DNA of 64,000 nt from Butyricicoccus_B sp017886875 (GCA_963931655.1 OZ007036.1:1054001-1118000), one strand, 5' to 3'; positions 45,301 to 52,858 are shown, counted from the first letter of the stretch. The notes: a model not told the origin generated them from the sequence alone. A program made the numbers and translations.

Positions 45301-46395
45301 ATATTTGCAAAAGTCATCATATCCACATTTATGATTTAAACTATCTTTTCCAGAATATGCAGGGTAATTATTAAGTTTATCTGATATTTTGTGAAAAATT
45401 TCATTATATAATGCAGTATCTTCCGTTTGTTTAATTGCCATTTTGAGCTTTTTCAAATCTGTATTATGTTTTTCATAAGTTTTAACCTTAGCAAAAGATA
45501 TATATTCTTCTCCACTTCTTATATTTTCTAATAATGCCCAGTCATAAATCTCTTTTATTGCTAAAATAAGTTCTATTTTATCACCTAGTACAGCAACCAG
45601 TTTATCTTCCACCATAGAAAAATCATCTTCAAGACTTAATTTTTCTTCTGTTGAAAACCCATATAGTGTATCTAAATTAACCTTGCTACCAGCTAACAAA
45701 TCTAAAACAGGTATTAAAAGACTTTTCTTATCTGTTATATTGAATAATTGTTGTAACTGCTTTTTCTTTTCAGTCTTCTTTATTTTTCTATCTATCAATA
45801 GATTTTTTAATTCTTCGATATTAGTAACAGAAAAACTACATTCTAGCTCTTGCTCAACAGCTCTTTTTAATCTTTGTAAACCATTTTCTAATGAAATTGA
45901 GTCGATTGATATATCACCATATAAAAAATGTCCACGATGTTTAAAAATATGATGAATTGCCAAATACAAATGACGTATATCAAATGTTTTGTTATCTTCT
46001 ATCAGAGCTTTTCTTAGGTGATATATAGTTGGGTATTCTTTATAATAATCTACATCATTATATTGCTTATCAGCAAAAAGAATGTGCTTACTTAAAGTTT
46101 TTTTATCTTCTTCTAAGAATTTACTTTCTTTTAATCTTTGAAAAAAAGCAACATCAACTTTACCTATTACTTCTGAAAATGTTTCTTGTAACCAAGTTAT
46201 ACGCTGATGTTGGCGTTCTATTCTTCGTCTTGAAGTTCTATGAGTTCTCCTTTCTTCTGCTGATTTTGCACAATCAAAAAGTCTTACTCCCCAAAGGGTT
46301 TTTCCTTTAAATTTAAGCAAATTATAGTTTATATCTGTAACTGCCCAACCTACTGAATCAGTACCAATATCTAATCCGATGAAATAATCCTTCAT
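42391..46395 (-). CDS. cas9: Cas9 endonuclease (type II CRISPR effector)
   Basis: RNA-guided DNA endonuclease, 1334 aa. All catalytic residues are intact: RuvC-I D9 (GLDIGTDSVGWAV), RuvC-II E750 (IFIEMAREDGEK), HNH H828 (YDIEHIYPQSKTKDDS), RuvC-III H983/D986 (HHAKDAYLNIVVGN). The Arg-rich bridge helix (ERRTHRTSRRRIERQHQR) and C-terminal QSITG.FE...DLS segment of type II-A enzymes are present. Size and motif spacing resemble SpCas9, so II-A-like; the PAM is not predictable here. AAGGGG ribosome site upstream of ATG 46395. No cas1, cas2, csn2 or cas4 is nearby. It lies within the rpsI-integrated element with the array directly downstream and tracrRNA divergent. Confidence 0.98.
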   Translation of the reverse strand: MKDYFIGLDIGTDSVGWAVTDINYNLLKFKGKTLWGVRLFDCAKSAEERRTHRTSRRRIERQHQRITWLQETFSEVIGKVDVAFFQRLKESKFLEEDKKTLSKHILFADKQYNDVDYYKEYPTIYHLRKALIEDNKTFDIRHLYLAIHHIFKHRGHFLYGDISIDSISLENGLQRLKRAVEQELECSFSVTNIEELKNLLIDRKIKKTEKKKQLQQLFNITDKKSLLIPVLDLLAGSKVNLDTLYGFSTEEKLSLEDDFSMVEDKLVAVLGDKIELILAIKEIYDWALLENIRSGEEYISFAKVKTYEKHNTDLKKLKMAIKQTEDTALYNEIFHKISDKLNNYPAYSGKDSLNHKCGYDDFCKYLKNKIKPYIDKSELLKEIYDELELGTFLPKQVSKNNSVIPYQLNEAELLKILNNASKHFPFLNEIDNSGLTKAEQIHKMFCFCIPYYVGPLNSRSQYSWIERKNEKIYPWNFEQVVDLEKCRENFISRMTATCSYLGEPVLPKDSLLYSKFMVLNELNNLKINGNEIPVSLKQNIYNDLFLSGKKVTKKMLNNYLLANGIIEKGDELSGFDNDFKANLATWKHFEWLLKRDNGYEIAEDIICHIVLFGDDKKLLRQWLENTYSLSDEEQKKALSIRFSGWGRLSQKFLIDIFHTDKNTGEAMCIMDLLWNTNQNLMQLLSTKYSFAQAVEQYRKEKYGSNGLTLSEYLDESYASPLIKRAIHQVIRIVGELQSIMKTAPKRIFIEMAREDGEKGKRTISRKQELINLYEQAGEKGNSLFEDLQKEDNLRRDKLYLYYTQLGKCMYSGEYIDLAKLDSDYDIEHIYPQSKTKDDSLNNRILVKRVLNAEKSDTYPIDIDIRQKMRPYWTMLKEKGFISKEKYERLIRAKPFTIDEQAGFINRQLVETRQSSKIVAELLARKFKDKTEIVYVKAGNVSNFRQDQRITSDGIQKQASQCKGKNTEQDPVFIKCRDINDFHHAKDAYLNIVVGNVYHVKFTKNPVHFLKQPNVKYSLNRMFDFDVMRGNEQAWFAGENGSISIVRKTMKKNNILFTRRASEVKGGLFDQLIVPKGKDKAPIKSSDSRMLPEKYGGYNKLTGAYFCLVEHTQKKKRVRSIETVMLMHKNWYESNPVSYCTQYLGLIEPKILIPCIKINSLISYDGFRMHISGRSKNDILYKNANQFVIAPEWNAYIKRCSKYLERCKSENKEIEITSHDKLSKEQNKELYNVLLYKLENTFYNKQYNTVTKKIKEGIDIFYNLSCCEQIQVCLQILNLFRCNATTANLKLINGSERTGIITNTKNLSNKKQVLIINQSITGVFEKSVDLSDKLF

Positions 46396-46417
46396 ATCAT
46401 TAAATCCCCTTAAAATA

Positions 46418-46446
46418 TTGACTTTTGCTTTTTTTAGTGATAAAGT
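46418..46446 (+). promoter_or_regulatory. tracrRNA promoter
   Basis: TTGACT (46418-46423), 17-nt spacer, extended -10 TGATAAAGT (TAAAGT 46441-46446). Start predicted near 46453, just before the anti-repeat. Confidence 0.65.
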
Positions 46447-46452
46447 ATGTGT

Positions 46453-46567
46453 ATACTTAGACTACCATCTAAGATAACACGACAGGTTCAAATAAGGCTC
46501 TGCCGAAATCGTCGGTTTATCCGACTTCACATTGTGTGAGTAAAAATCCGCATCAAGCGGATTTTTT
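46453..46567 (+). ncRNA. tracrRNA
   Basis: The anti-repeat (46460-46483, GACTACCATCTAAGATAACA then CGAC) is a 24-nt perfect complement of the crRNA repeat. A bulge AGGT and TCAAAT follow, pairing with GTTTGA of the crRNA: the 2-nt/4-nt bulge geometry of S. pyogenes. Then comes a nexus (AAGGC-TCT-GCC), hairpin GTCGG-TTTAT-CCGAC (46511-46525), hairpin TCACA-TTG-TGTGA, and terminator AATCCGC-ATCAA-GCGGATT + T run (46545-46567). It is encoded on the opposite strand to cas9, just upstream of it. Confidence 0.92.
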
Positions 46568-46651
46568 GTTTCTATTGTATACCAAGTATAACATATATTT
46601 ACTGTGTTTAAAATAATAATATAAGACTTTTTATAACATTATTTGTCATAT

Positions 46652-46680
46652 AAAAACCCCAAAGCATTAAGCTTTGGGGT
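46652..46680 (-). terminator. Terminator after the relaxase gene
   Basis: ACCCCAAAGC-N5-GCTTTGGGGT followed by T on the minus strand. Confidence 0.85.
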
Positions 46681-46700
46681 GAACTTTATCGTTCAAGATT

Positions 46701-47945
46701 TTATCTTTCCATATCCCAAGATTTTGACTTTTTACGCACTGGTTGACGTTTTTTCACTGGTTCTTGTTTTTGCTGTGGTTGTTTTTCTTCAAGCAAATGT
46801 TTTATAAAAACCTTTATTTTTTCTGGTGCTTTTTTCATCACAACTAGAAATTCTCGTGTCTGTTCTCTTAAATCCTCATAACGATTTTTCCAAATATCAG
46901 CATCTCTCTTAGCATTTTCAAGTTTTTGTTCTAAGTCAGATATTTTTGCTTTTGCTGTAACGCCTTTTTTAGCAAGCTCTTTTAAGTTTATAGCTTCATT
47001 TTGAGTTAACTGTACCTTGCCACCAAATAATGTCTTGCTACCCATATTGTCAATCTCTGAAAAAGTAATAGCAATTTTATTTTGAACCTGTGTTTTCTGC
47101 TTAGCTTTATTAAATATACACTCTTGTTTCTCTGTTTTTGCTTCTAACTCAGATAACCTTTCCTGTTCTTTAATAACTTTAAACTGAGTAACAGTCAGAT
47201 GTTCTTCTGTGCTGCCACGCTCGCCACGTTCAACATCAGTATATCCAGCTTTTTTCATAGCATCAAAGAAATCATCTTGCAGAACGCTATAAGATTTTTT
47301 TAGAATTTTTTTACCCGTTGAAGTTCTCATAGGTTTTCCGTTCTCATCAAGCACTTCTTTAGATGACCATTTTTTACTGCTACTAACCTGCATAAGAGTT
47401 TCTTTGACTGTGCCAACTAACGATTTATCTTTGCAACGCTTTGACCATAAAACCTGCTTTTCTACAACTGGCACATACACAACGTGTAAGTGGTAATGAT
47501 AAACGTCATGTCCTAAAGCCTCAGACATTGCTCTATTGCGTTCATCAGCGTGCATTACTGCGGATAAAATATATTGCTCTCCACCAACGATTTTGACTGC
47601 TGCTTTATAAGCGTCCTCATAGAATTTTTTAGCATATTCATAACCACCATGATTATGAAAATAAGCTGAATTTACATCAAATATTAGTTCACCATAATGC
47701 ACAGCATCTGATTTTAAACCACGAGTTGAAATGGTCTTTTCCTGTTCCATTTGCTTAAACATCTCTACATAGCTGCCTGTTGGTGTTTTAAAATGAACAT
47801 TGTATTTTGTACGTTCTAAAATTACACCTGGATTATTATAACTTTCATTTTCACGCTCATTATGCCTTTGAGCGTTTGCAATATCACTTTCTTTTAAATT
47901 GCGATTTCTCACAAATGTGCGGTGAATACCGTCGTTTCTTGCCAT
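46701..47945 (-). CDS. MobV (Mob/Pre) family relaxase
   Basis: Nicks oriT and covalently pilots DNA during mobilization. 414 aa. The N-terminus contains the HxDE and HxH-type motifs of the family (AVMHADERNRAMSEALGHDVYHYHLHVVYVPV), the catalytic region of Mob_Pre proteins such as pMV158 MobM. The C-terminal half is coiled coil (SELEAKTEKQECIFNKAKQK..., ISDLEQKLENAKRDADIWKN) and ends in a basic tail. It lies directly downstream of the candidate oriT. No coupling protein is encoded, so mobilization needs a helper conjugative element. Confidence 0.92.
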   Translation of the reverse strand: MARNDGIHRTFVRNRNLKESDIANAQRHNERENESYNNPGVILERTKYNVHFKTPTGSYVEMFKQMEQEKTISTRGLKSDAVHYGELIFDVNSAYFHNHGGYEYAKKFYEDAYKAAVKIVGGEQYILSAVMHADERNRAMSEALGHDVYHYHLHVVYVPVVEKQVLWSKRCKDKSLVGTVKETLMQVSSSKKWSSKEVLDENGKPMRTSTGKKILKKSYSVLQDDFFDAMKKAGYTDVERGERGSTEEHLTVTQFKVIKEQERLSELEAKTEKQECIFNKAKQKTQVQNKIAITFSEIDNMGSKTLFGGKVQLTQNEAINLKELAKKGVTAKAKISDLEQKLENAKRDADIWKNRYEDLREQTREFLVVMKKAPEKIKVFIKHLLEEKQPQQKQEPVKKRQPVRKKSKSWDMER

Positions 47946-47969
47946 AGAACTCCTTTCTCGCTTATAAGT

Positions 47970-48060
47970 GGTTTGAGTAACTCAAGGGAAAAGCACTTCT
48001 GCCGAAGTGTAATAACCCACTATGACACTTTCACTTCGTGCAAAGATGTCAGTGGGCTCT
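47970..48060 (-). other. Candidate origin of transfer (MobV type)
   Basis: Minus strand TAGTGGGTTA (complement of 48013-48022) differs by one base from the pMV158-type nick region TAGTGTGTTA. A hairpin CACTTC-TGCC-GAAGTG (47994-48009) lies on its downstream side and an imperfect hairpin (48024-48050, GACA...TGTC ends) on the other. A TTGAG-TAA-CTCAA palindrome lies at 47973-47985. It is located immediately upstream of the relaxase gene, as in MobV plasmids. Confidence 0.65.
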
Positions 48061-48061
48061 A

Positions 48062-48148
48062 CGAGGTGGAATGGGGCTTTGCCCCGTTGTCTGCGGACAA
48101 CTCCCCAGCAGGGCGTACCCTTTGAAAAGGGTACCCTGCACCCCACCT
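48062..48148. other. Dense multi-hairpin non-coding region next to oriT
   Basis: An outer stem AGGTGG / CCACCT encloses GGGGC-TTT-GCCCC (48073-48085), GTTGTC-TGCG-GACAAC (48086-48101) and a long GCAGG..GTACCCTTT / AAAGGGTAC CCTGC stem (48108-48139). The GC-rich block is unlike its AT-rich surroundings. It could be a single-strand origin or part of oriT; a plus-strand frame across it has no ribosome site and is probably not a gene. Confidence 0.55.
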
Positions 48149-48206
48149 AAACTTTAATTTTTTGCTCACGAGTTTATGCAGTAAATGCAATAAATGCAAT
48201 ATATTC

Positions 48207-50543
48207 TTAAATGGCTGGATTTACAAATATTTTTATATCTGCTGGTCTGCCTGCTGACTGTCGTTCTGGCTGCTCCACTCGTATATATCCATGCCCTTCT
48301 AAAAGCTCAAGTGTTGGAAAAATTTCTTCGGTCTTTTTGAAAAATTTACCTCTGCACATTTGAAATAACTCTGAACGCTTAATTTGCTTAACTCCTTTTT
48401 TCTTGAGCTTTGCAATTACAAACTTTGCTTTTTGTATGCTTAAATCTGTACCCATCATGGAATAAGCATAGCTTGAATGTGCTAAAAAATATTTTCCTAT
48501 TTCAATGGCTCTTGATATTGTTTTATCCGATATTTGATTTTCATTATCTAACATATCGACTGCATGAAGTAGACCTGCAATTCTCAGCACAGCACCAATA
48601 TATTTGCTTGCCCAGTCTGAAATGGCTTGACCTTCTCCTATAAGAAAACGCTCATGTTCATCAAAATAATCCGCCATAACCATTGCCGCTTTATCTGAAA
48701 GTTTTAGTGTTTGTATTTCTAAATTTTGAATTGACATAAGCCTAAAAATCATATCCCTATAAGCAGATTTTACTTCTGGCGGGATTGCAGGTGTTCTAAA
48801 CACACGATTGCCAATTCTCGATGGCGGTGATGAATATAAAAATCTTGCAATCAGTCCTCGCCCACTCATAGTCGTGTTTGACATAATTTCATCAAGTACG
48901 CTCGGTTGTATAGATAAAATTGCAGATAAAGCCGGGTGCATAATACATTCAGCTTCACGAGTCATTCTATCTACATAAACTGCATCGCCACAATGACCTT
49001 TAAGCCAAATATCAATATTTGCTTTATTGGAATATCTACCTGCCATAATATCAAATATACCGCCCTCAGTTGAAATAACAGAAAATGTACCTCCATTCGC
49101 TGCCATTAAACTTGTAAGTGCTTCACTTGAACAATCATCTGCAAAAAATCTCACAGGTTTTAATTCTGGAGTTTGCTCTAATTCACTTTTTAAATATTGA
49201 AGTTCATAGTCAAGGTCTTTGTTTTCCTTACGTTCAAGTTGTCTTTGTATGCCTGCAATTTGTCTTTCTAATGTTTCCCTCTTGAGATTATTTGCACGAA
49301 TTTCATCACTTCTGGATTTATTATATTCTTGTTCATATTCATATAAAAACTCTGTCATATCTCGCATAACACTGAATTTTCTCTCACCTGGTGATGCAAT
49401 TACAACAGTATATAAACTAAGTGGCTCATAATATCCCTCTGTTCCCTCGACTTTGTATTTACCTTGTAAACACACTGCTAACACACCTAAACTAATAACT
49501 GCTGCCATGTCTGGTGAAGTTTGACTATGTTCAGCAACTGCATTTACATAGTTTTTAACTGTAACAGGCAGTGCATCTACTGGAAATCTTGGTAGCTCAT
49601 TCCATTGTGGTGTTAATGGGATAAGTGGTGCAAAACTTGTTGTTTGCTGTGTTTCCTGTTTATCAATTTTTGGTTGTCTTGGTGTATACACATCTTTGCA
49701 ATTTTGAATAGCTTTCCCTATTGTAATTGCACCATAAGTTGTACCCAATTGTTTTCTGTCCCATTTTTCTCGCATAAGTCCAGACTGGCGAAACAACTTA
49801 TCCATTAAGACTGCATCTTTACCTGTCCAAAAAGCAAGCTGACTGCAAAGTGCCATATCGGCTTCAGAGTGTGATAGATAACCATTAGTTGAGCCATTCC
49901 AAAGACTGGAAAATACAGCACCGTTTCTGCTAAATTTTGCTAAATTTATAAGCTCATTTTCGCTCAAATCTGAATTTACTGCATTTATTGCATTTTTTGC
50001 ATTAGTTTCAGGTCTGCACATATACTTTTTTAAGAGCTGTTTTAGTTCTTCTGTACGGTCACCAAATTCATAATTCTCACAGCACTCACCCGTAACAGTT
50101 ACATACTTGTTAGTCGCACCTGCAACATAAACTTCAATGCCTGACTTATGGTTCATAATATAATATTTTGATTTATCATATACAAAACCATCAGCACAAA
50201 ATAGAATGTGCAAACCTTTTCTACTTGGACTAAATTCTGTATAGCTGTGCATTAAGTTTACAATTTCATAAGCTGTATTGCTTAATTCACCTGTTTCTGA
50301 AATACAATGGTCTAAATCAATGGCACAAATACCATTAAATATTCCTATGCCTATACCATCATAGCCATTAGCATTAACAGCAGTTTTATAATCTGTAAAG
50401 CTGGTTTTATCATTGCTCTTTGCCATTTGTGCAGTACATGGATTATATGGGACTTTAGTTTTTCTGCCATCACGTTCTTCATATTTCCAACAACAGAAAA
50501 GACCAGTATTTTTTATTTTGTCTGGTATTACCTGTGAATTCAT
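48207..50543 (-). CDS. Primase-like / DUF3987 replication protein
   Basis: 778 aa. The N-terminal 280 residues resemble archaeo-eukaryotic type primase-polymerases of plasmids: ICAIDLDHCIS (metal-binding Asp pair) and SPSRKGLHILFCADG (catalytic His). From about residue 300 a DUF3987 domain follows (SQTSPDMAAVISLGVLAVCLQ, VIASPGERKFSVMRD as a degenerate Walker A, FADDCSSEALTSLMAANGG, STEGGIFDIMAGRYS) with a C-terminal winged-helix-like end. Such proteins prime or initiate replication of mobile elements, so the excised element may replicate. GGAGGG upstream of ATG 50543. Confidence 0.8.
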   Translation of the reverse strand: MNSQVIPDKIKNTGLFCCWKYEERDGRKTKVPYNPCTAQMAKSNDKTSFTDYKTAVNANGYDGIGIGIFNGICAIDLDHCISETGELSNTAYEIVNLMHSYTEFSPSRKGLHILFCADGFVYDKSKYYIMNHKSGIEVYVAGATNKYVTVTGECCENYEFGDRTEELKQLLKKYMCRPETNAKNAINAVNSDLSENELINLAKFSRNGAVFSSLWNGSTNGYLSHSEADMALCSQLAFWTGKDAVLMDKLFRQSGLMREKWDRKQLGTTYGAITIGKAIQNCKDVYTPRQPKIDKQETQQTTSFAPLIPLTPQWNELPRFPVDALPVTVKNYVNAVAEHSQTSPDMAAVISLGVLAVCLQGKYKVEGTEGYYEPLSLYTVVIASPGERKFSVMRDMTEFLYEYEQEYNKSRSDEIRANNLKRETLERQIAGIQRQLERKENKDLDYELQYLKSELEQTPELKPVRFFADDCSSEALTSLMAANGGTFSVISTEGGIFDIMAGRYSNKANIDIWLKGHCGDAVYVDRMTREAECIMHPALSAILSIQPSVLDEIMSNTTMSGRGLIARFLYSSPPSRIGNRVFRTPAIPPEVKSAYRDMIFRLMSIQNLEIQTLKLSDKAAMVMADYFDEHERFLIGEGQAISDWASKYIGAVLRIAGLLHAVDMLDNENQISDKTISRAIEIGKYFLAHSSYAYSMMGTDLSIQKAKFVIAKLKKKGVKQIKRSELFQMCRGKFFKKTEEIFPTLELLEGHGYIRVEQPERQSAGRPADIKIFVNPAI

Positions 50544-50554
50544 AATTACCCTCC

Positions 50555-50683
50555 AATTTTAACGTTTAAAATTAGCGGCTACTGTGTTATAATATCTTTG
50601 TTCAGTAGATAATCTTACATAGTAGCCGCTGTGTTTGATTGTCACCTAAGAGTTCTTATCATTATCTTGATAAGGACTCTTTT
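50555..50683. repeat. Inverted repeats between primase and excisionase genes
   Basis: Three nested or serial dyads: AATTTTAA-CGT-TTAAAATT (50555-50573), AGCGGCTACT (50574-50583) with AGTAGCCGCT (50621-50630), and AGAGTTCTTATCA / TGATAAGGACTCT + T5 (about 50650-50683). The last resembles a plus-strand terminator though no plus-strand gene ends here. Candidate replication origin or attenuator for the primase gene. Confidence 0.5.
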
Positions 50684-50914
50684 TCATTCTGCTTTAAAAT
50701 ATCCGATTTCTTCCCACACCTTTCTATCAGGGCAATAATAATTGTACTCATTTGAGTTTTCAAGTTTAATCGCATAACCAAACTTAAATATGCCTTGTTG
50801 GATACCAACTCTAACATATTGAGCATCTTTATGCATGGCTTTCGCAATTTCTGTCACTGGAACATTTCTTCCTGTGAATGCTGGTAACTCCATATAAATT
50901 TTTTCTTTACTCAT
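50684..50914 (-). CDS. Excisionase-like small DNA-binding protein
   Basis: 76 aa, MSKEKIYMELPAFTGRNVPV then TEIAKAMHKDAQYVRVGIQQG, a MerR-like winged-helix pattern (VPVTEIAKAMHKDAQYVRVGIQQGIFKFG) common in element excisionases. It directs the integrase to excise. I place the start at ATG 50914, 7-8 nt after GGAGG; the frame up to 50929 would start inside that ribosome site. It is first in the leftward operon xis-primase and faces the repressor gene across the operator region. Confidence 0.75.
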   Translation of the reverse strand: MSKEKIYMELPAFTGRNVPVTEIAKAMHKDAQYVRVGIQQGIFKFGYAIKLENSNEYNYYCPDRKVWEEIGYFKAE

Positions 50915-50939
50915 ATAATATACCTCCATATAGCGTATT

Positions 50940-51016
50940 ACGAATTTTTTATTCGTGAAAAAAGTATATCACTCTCATTGCAGCTTGTCAATATTAAATA
51001 CGAATATTTCATTCAT
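50940..51016. promoter_or_regulatory. Divergent switch region: two operators and two promoters
   Basis: Operators with the same 6-5-6 dyad: ACGAAT-N5-ATTCGT (50940-50956) and ACGAAT-N5-ATTCAT (51000-51016). The leftward promoter TTGACA (50986-50991), 17 nt, TATACT (50963-50968) lies between them. The rightward promoter TTGCAA (51026-51031), 17 nt, TGG-TACAAT (51049-51054) lies just beyond. This is the layout of a phage-like repressor switch controlling xis/primase versus repressor. Confidence 0.7.
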
Positions 51017-51071
51017 ATAACGTTCTTGCAATACATAATACTATGTGGTACAATAAGTCGAGGTGATTTGT

Positions 51072-51689
51072 ATGGATAACTCTCAAAAAGAACTTGGTTT
51101 AAGAATAAAAGAAATAAGAAAACAACATAAAATAAATCAAACTCAACTGGCAAATAAATTAAATAAAACACTTCGAACCGTTCAAAAATATGAAAGTGGT
51201 GAAATAGAACCATCTATTGCCATAATAAATGAAATTGCAAAAATATTTAATATATCTCCTGCTGAGATTATGGGATATGAACACGAAGGGTTGCACCTAA
51301 ATTCTCTTTCTGATATTTTGTTTGTTTTAAATGAATTAAATAAAAAATCTGAAATACATTTTGATATTGATATAAAACGTCCTCCAAATAACGATGAATG
51401 GACTTGTTCTATAACATTTAACGGAAACAATAAAAAAGCTGATAACAATGCTGATTTATGTATGTTCCTAGAACGTTATGCAGATGAACGTTTTCGTCTA
51501 GAAACCTACTGGACAAGTCAAGATTATTTTAATCATTGGTTTGAACAAGAACTTGCTTATTACTCAAATTGCATTTTGCATAATAAACCTGTAGAAATTA
51601 TTTCAGATGAAGAAAGAATTAAACGAAGAAACGAACTTGACCGTCAAATGCTACTTCAAAAAATAAAAGAAAAAGAACAATCTGAATGA
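51072..51689 (+). CDS. XRE-family transcriptional repressor
   Basis: 205 aa. The N-terminal helix-turn-helix (LGLRIKEIRKQHKINQTQLANKLNKTLRTVQKYESGEIEPS) is followed by an uncharacterised C-terminal domain without a recognisable protease (no ImmA or LexA motif). It probably keeps the element quiescent by binding the two dyads upstream. ATG 51072 follows AGGTGA; the GTG at 51063 inside that site is unlikely. It is read toward the integrase gene, 63 nt away, so both may share one transcript. Confidence 0.88.
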   Translation: MDNSQKELGLRIKEIRKQHKINQTQLANKLNKTLRTVQKYESGEIEPSIAIINEIAKIFNISPAEIMGYEHEGLHLNSLSDILFVLNELNKKSEIHFDIDIKRPPNNDEWTCSITFNGNNKKADNNADLCMFLERYADERFRLETYWTSQDYFNHWFEQELAYYSNCILHNKPVEIISDEERIKRRNELDRQMLLQKIKEKEQSE

Positions 51690-51752
51690 TAAAGAGATTT
51701 TTCTCTTTTATCATAAATCTATTTGCCTGAGCGAAAGGAAGTCTGATATTAT

Positions 51753-52805
51753 TTGAAGTTACCAAACGGATACGGAAGTGTCAAAAAAATGTCTGGAAAG
51801 CGTAGAAAAACATATATAGTTAAAAAAACTGCTGGTTGGGAGTATGATGAACAAAAAGATAAAATGATTCAAAAATATATCATAATTGGTTATGCGACTA
51901 CTAAAGCTGAAGGAATGCAAATGTTAGCAGAGTATAATCAAAACCCATTTGATATAAAAGCAGCTAAAACTACCTTCCAAGAGGTTTATAATCAGTGGTC
52001 TAAAATTAAATTTGCTACTATTTCAAAATCTAATGTAAATGGATACCAAGCATCATATCGTGTATGTGAAAGCCTTTATAATAAGGTTTTCAAGGATATT
52101 AAACTTATGGATTTGCAGTTCATAATTGATACTTGTGGTAAAAACTATCCAACACTAAAAAAAATAAAAGTGTTATTTAATCAACTATATGATTTTGCAA
52201 TGAAAAACGATATTTGTAACAAAGACTATTCTAATTTTGTTGATATTTCAAAACATAAAGAAAAAAATCCCGATAAACGTGACCATAACAAATTTTCAAA
52301 AGAAGAAATTTCACGTCTTTGGGAAGTATCAGCCGATAAATACTATCAAATTATACTTATGCTCATTTATAACGGTTGTCGTATATCTGAATTTCTTGAC
52401 CTAAAAAAAGAAGATATAGATTTAAACGAACAATATTTCAATGTTATAAGCAGTAAAACTGAAAATGGTATACGAAAAGTACCTATTGCGGATAAAGTAT
52501 TGCCATTTTATAAAAGCTGGTATGAAAACTCTGATTGTGAATATTTACTTTGCACACCAGAAGGAAAACACTTTGAATATCGCAATTATTATGATAGTTA
52601 TTGGACACCATTTATTAATGATTTAGATTTTGAACATAAACCACATGATACAAGACACACCTGCATTTCTATGCTAGCTGAGGCAAATATTGACCAAACC
52701 ACAATTAAAAAAATTGTAGGTCATTCAGGTGCAATGTCACTTACCGAACGTGTTTATACACATTTAGATATAGAAAATCTAATAAATGCTATAAACCAAA
52801 TTTAG
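51753..52805 (+). CDS. int: Tyrosine recombinase / integrase of the element
   Basis: 350 aa: SAM-like core-binding domain (about 70-150), then the catalytic domain with the R in YNGCRISEFLDL, K region, HDTRHTCISMLAEA (H..R), VGHSGAMSLTERVYTHL (H and nucleophile Y). An N-terminal arm-binding part (MKLPNGYGSVKKMSGKRR) is typical of Tn916-like integrases. The start is TTG 51753, 11 nt after AAAGGAAG. It lies immediately next to attR and its arm sites, so it is the enzyme that inserted the element in rpsI. Confidence 0.95.
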   Translation: MKLPNGYGSVKKMSGKRRKTYIVKKTAGWEYDEQKDKMIQKYIIIGYATTKAEGMQMLAEYNQNPFDIKAAKTTFQEVYNQWSKIKFATISKSNVNGYQASYRVCESLYNKVFKDIKLMDLQFIIDTCGKNYPTLKKIKVLFNQLYDFAMKNDICNKDYSNFVDISKHKEKNPDKRDHNKFSKEEISRLWEVSADKYYQIILMLIYNGCRISEFLDLKKEDIDLNEQYFNVISSKTENGIRKVPIADKVLPFYKSWYENSDCEYLLCTPEGKHFEYRNYYDSYWTPFINDLDFEHKPHDTRHTCISMLAEANIDQTTIKKIVGHSGAMSLTERVYTHLDIENLINAINQI

Positions 52806-52810
52806 AGCAT

Positions 52811-52842
52811 AAAAAAACAGGAGATGCCAAAACATCTCCTGT
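52811..52842 (-). terminator. Element-borne copy of the rpsI terminator stem
   Basis: ACAGGAGATG / CATCTCCTGT, the same ten-base stem as the displaced chromosomal rpsI terminator at 41735-41758, with the loop GGTTTT-like on minus and a long T run on the minus strand. It replaces the lost terminator for leftward rpsI transcripts and also stops integrase transcripts. Confidence 0.7.
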
Positions 52843-52858
52843 GAATATTCTTTTTTTG

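Noticed and set aside
46452..46457. TATACT as the tracrRNA -10
   Set aside because: It would place the -35 28 nt away and the start inside the anti-repeat; TGATAAAGT at 17-nt spacing fits better.
47922..48125. 67-aa plus-strand frame over the oriT/hairpin region
   Set aside because: No ribosome binding site, it overlaps the relaxase start, and it spans strong hairpins; the non-coding structure explains the sequence better.
41785..48206. cas1, cas2, csn2 or cas4 hidden near cas9
   Set aside because: All frames between the array, cas9, tracrRNA and the relaxase were inspected; none resembles these proteins.
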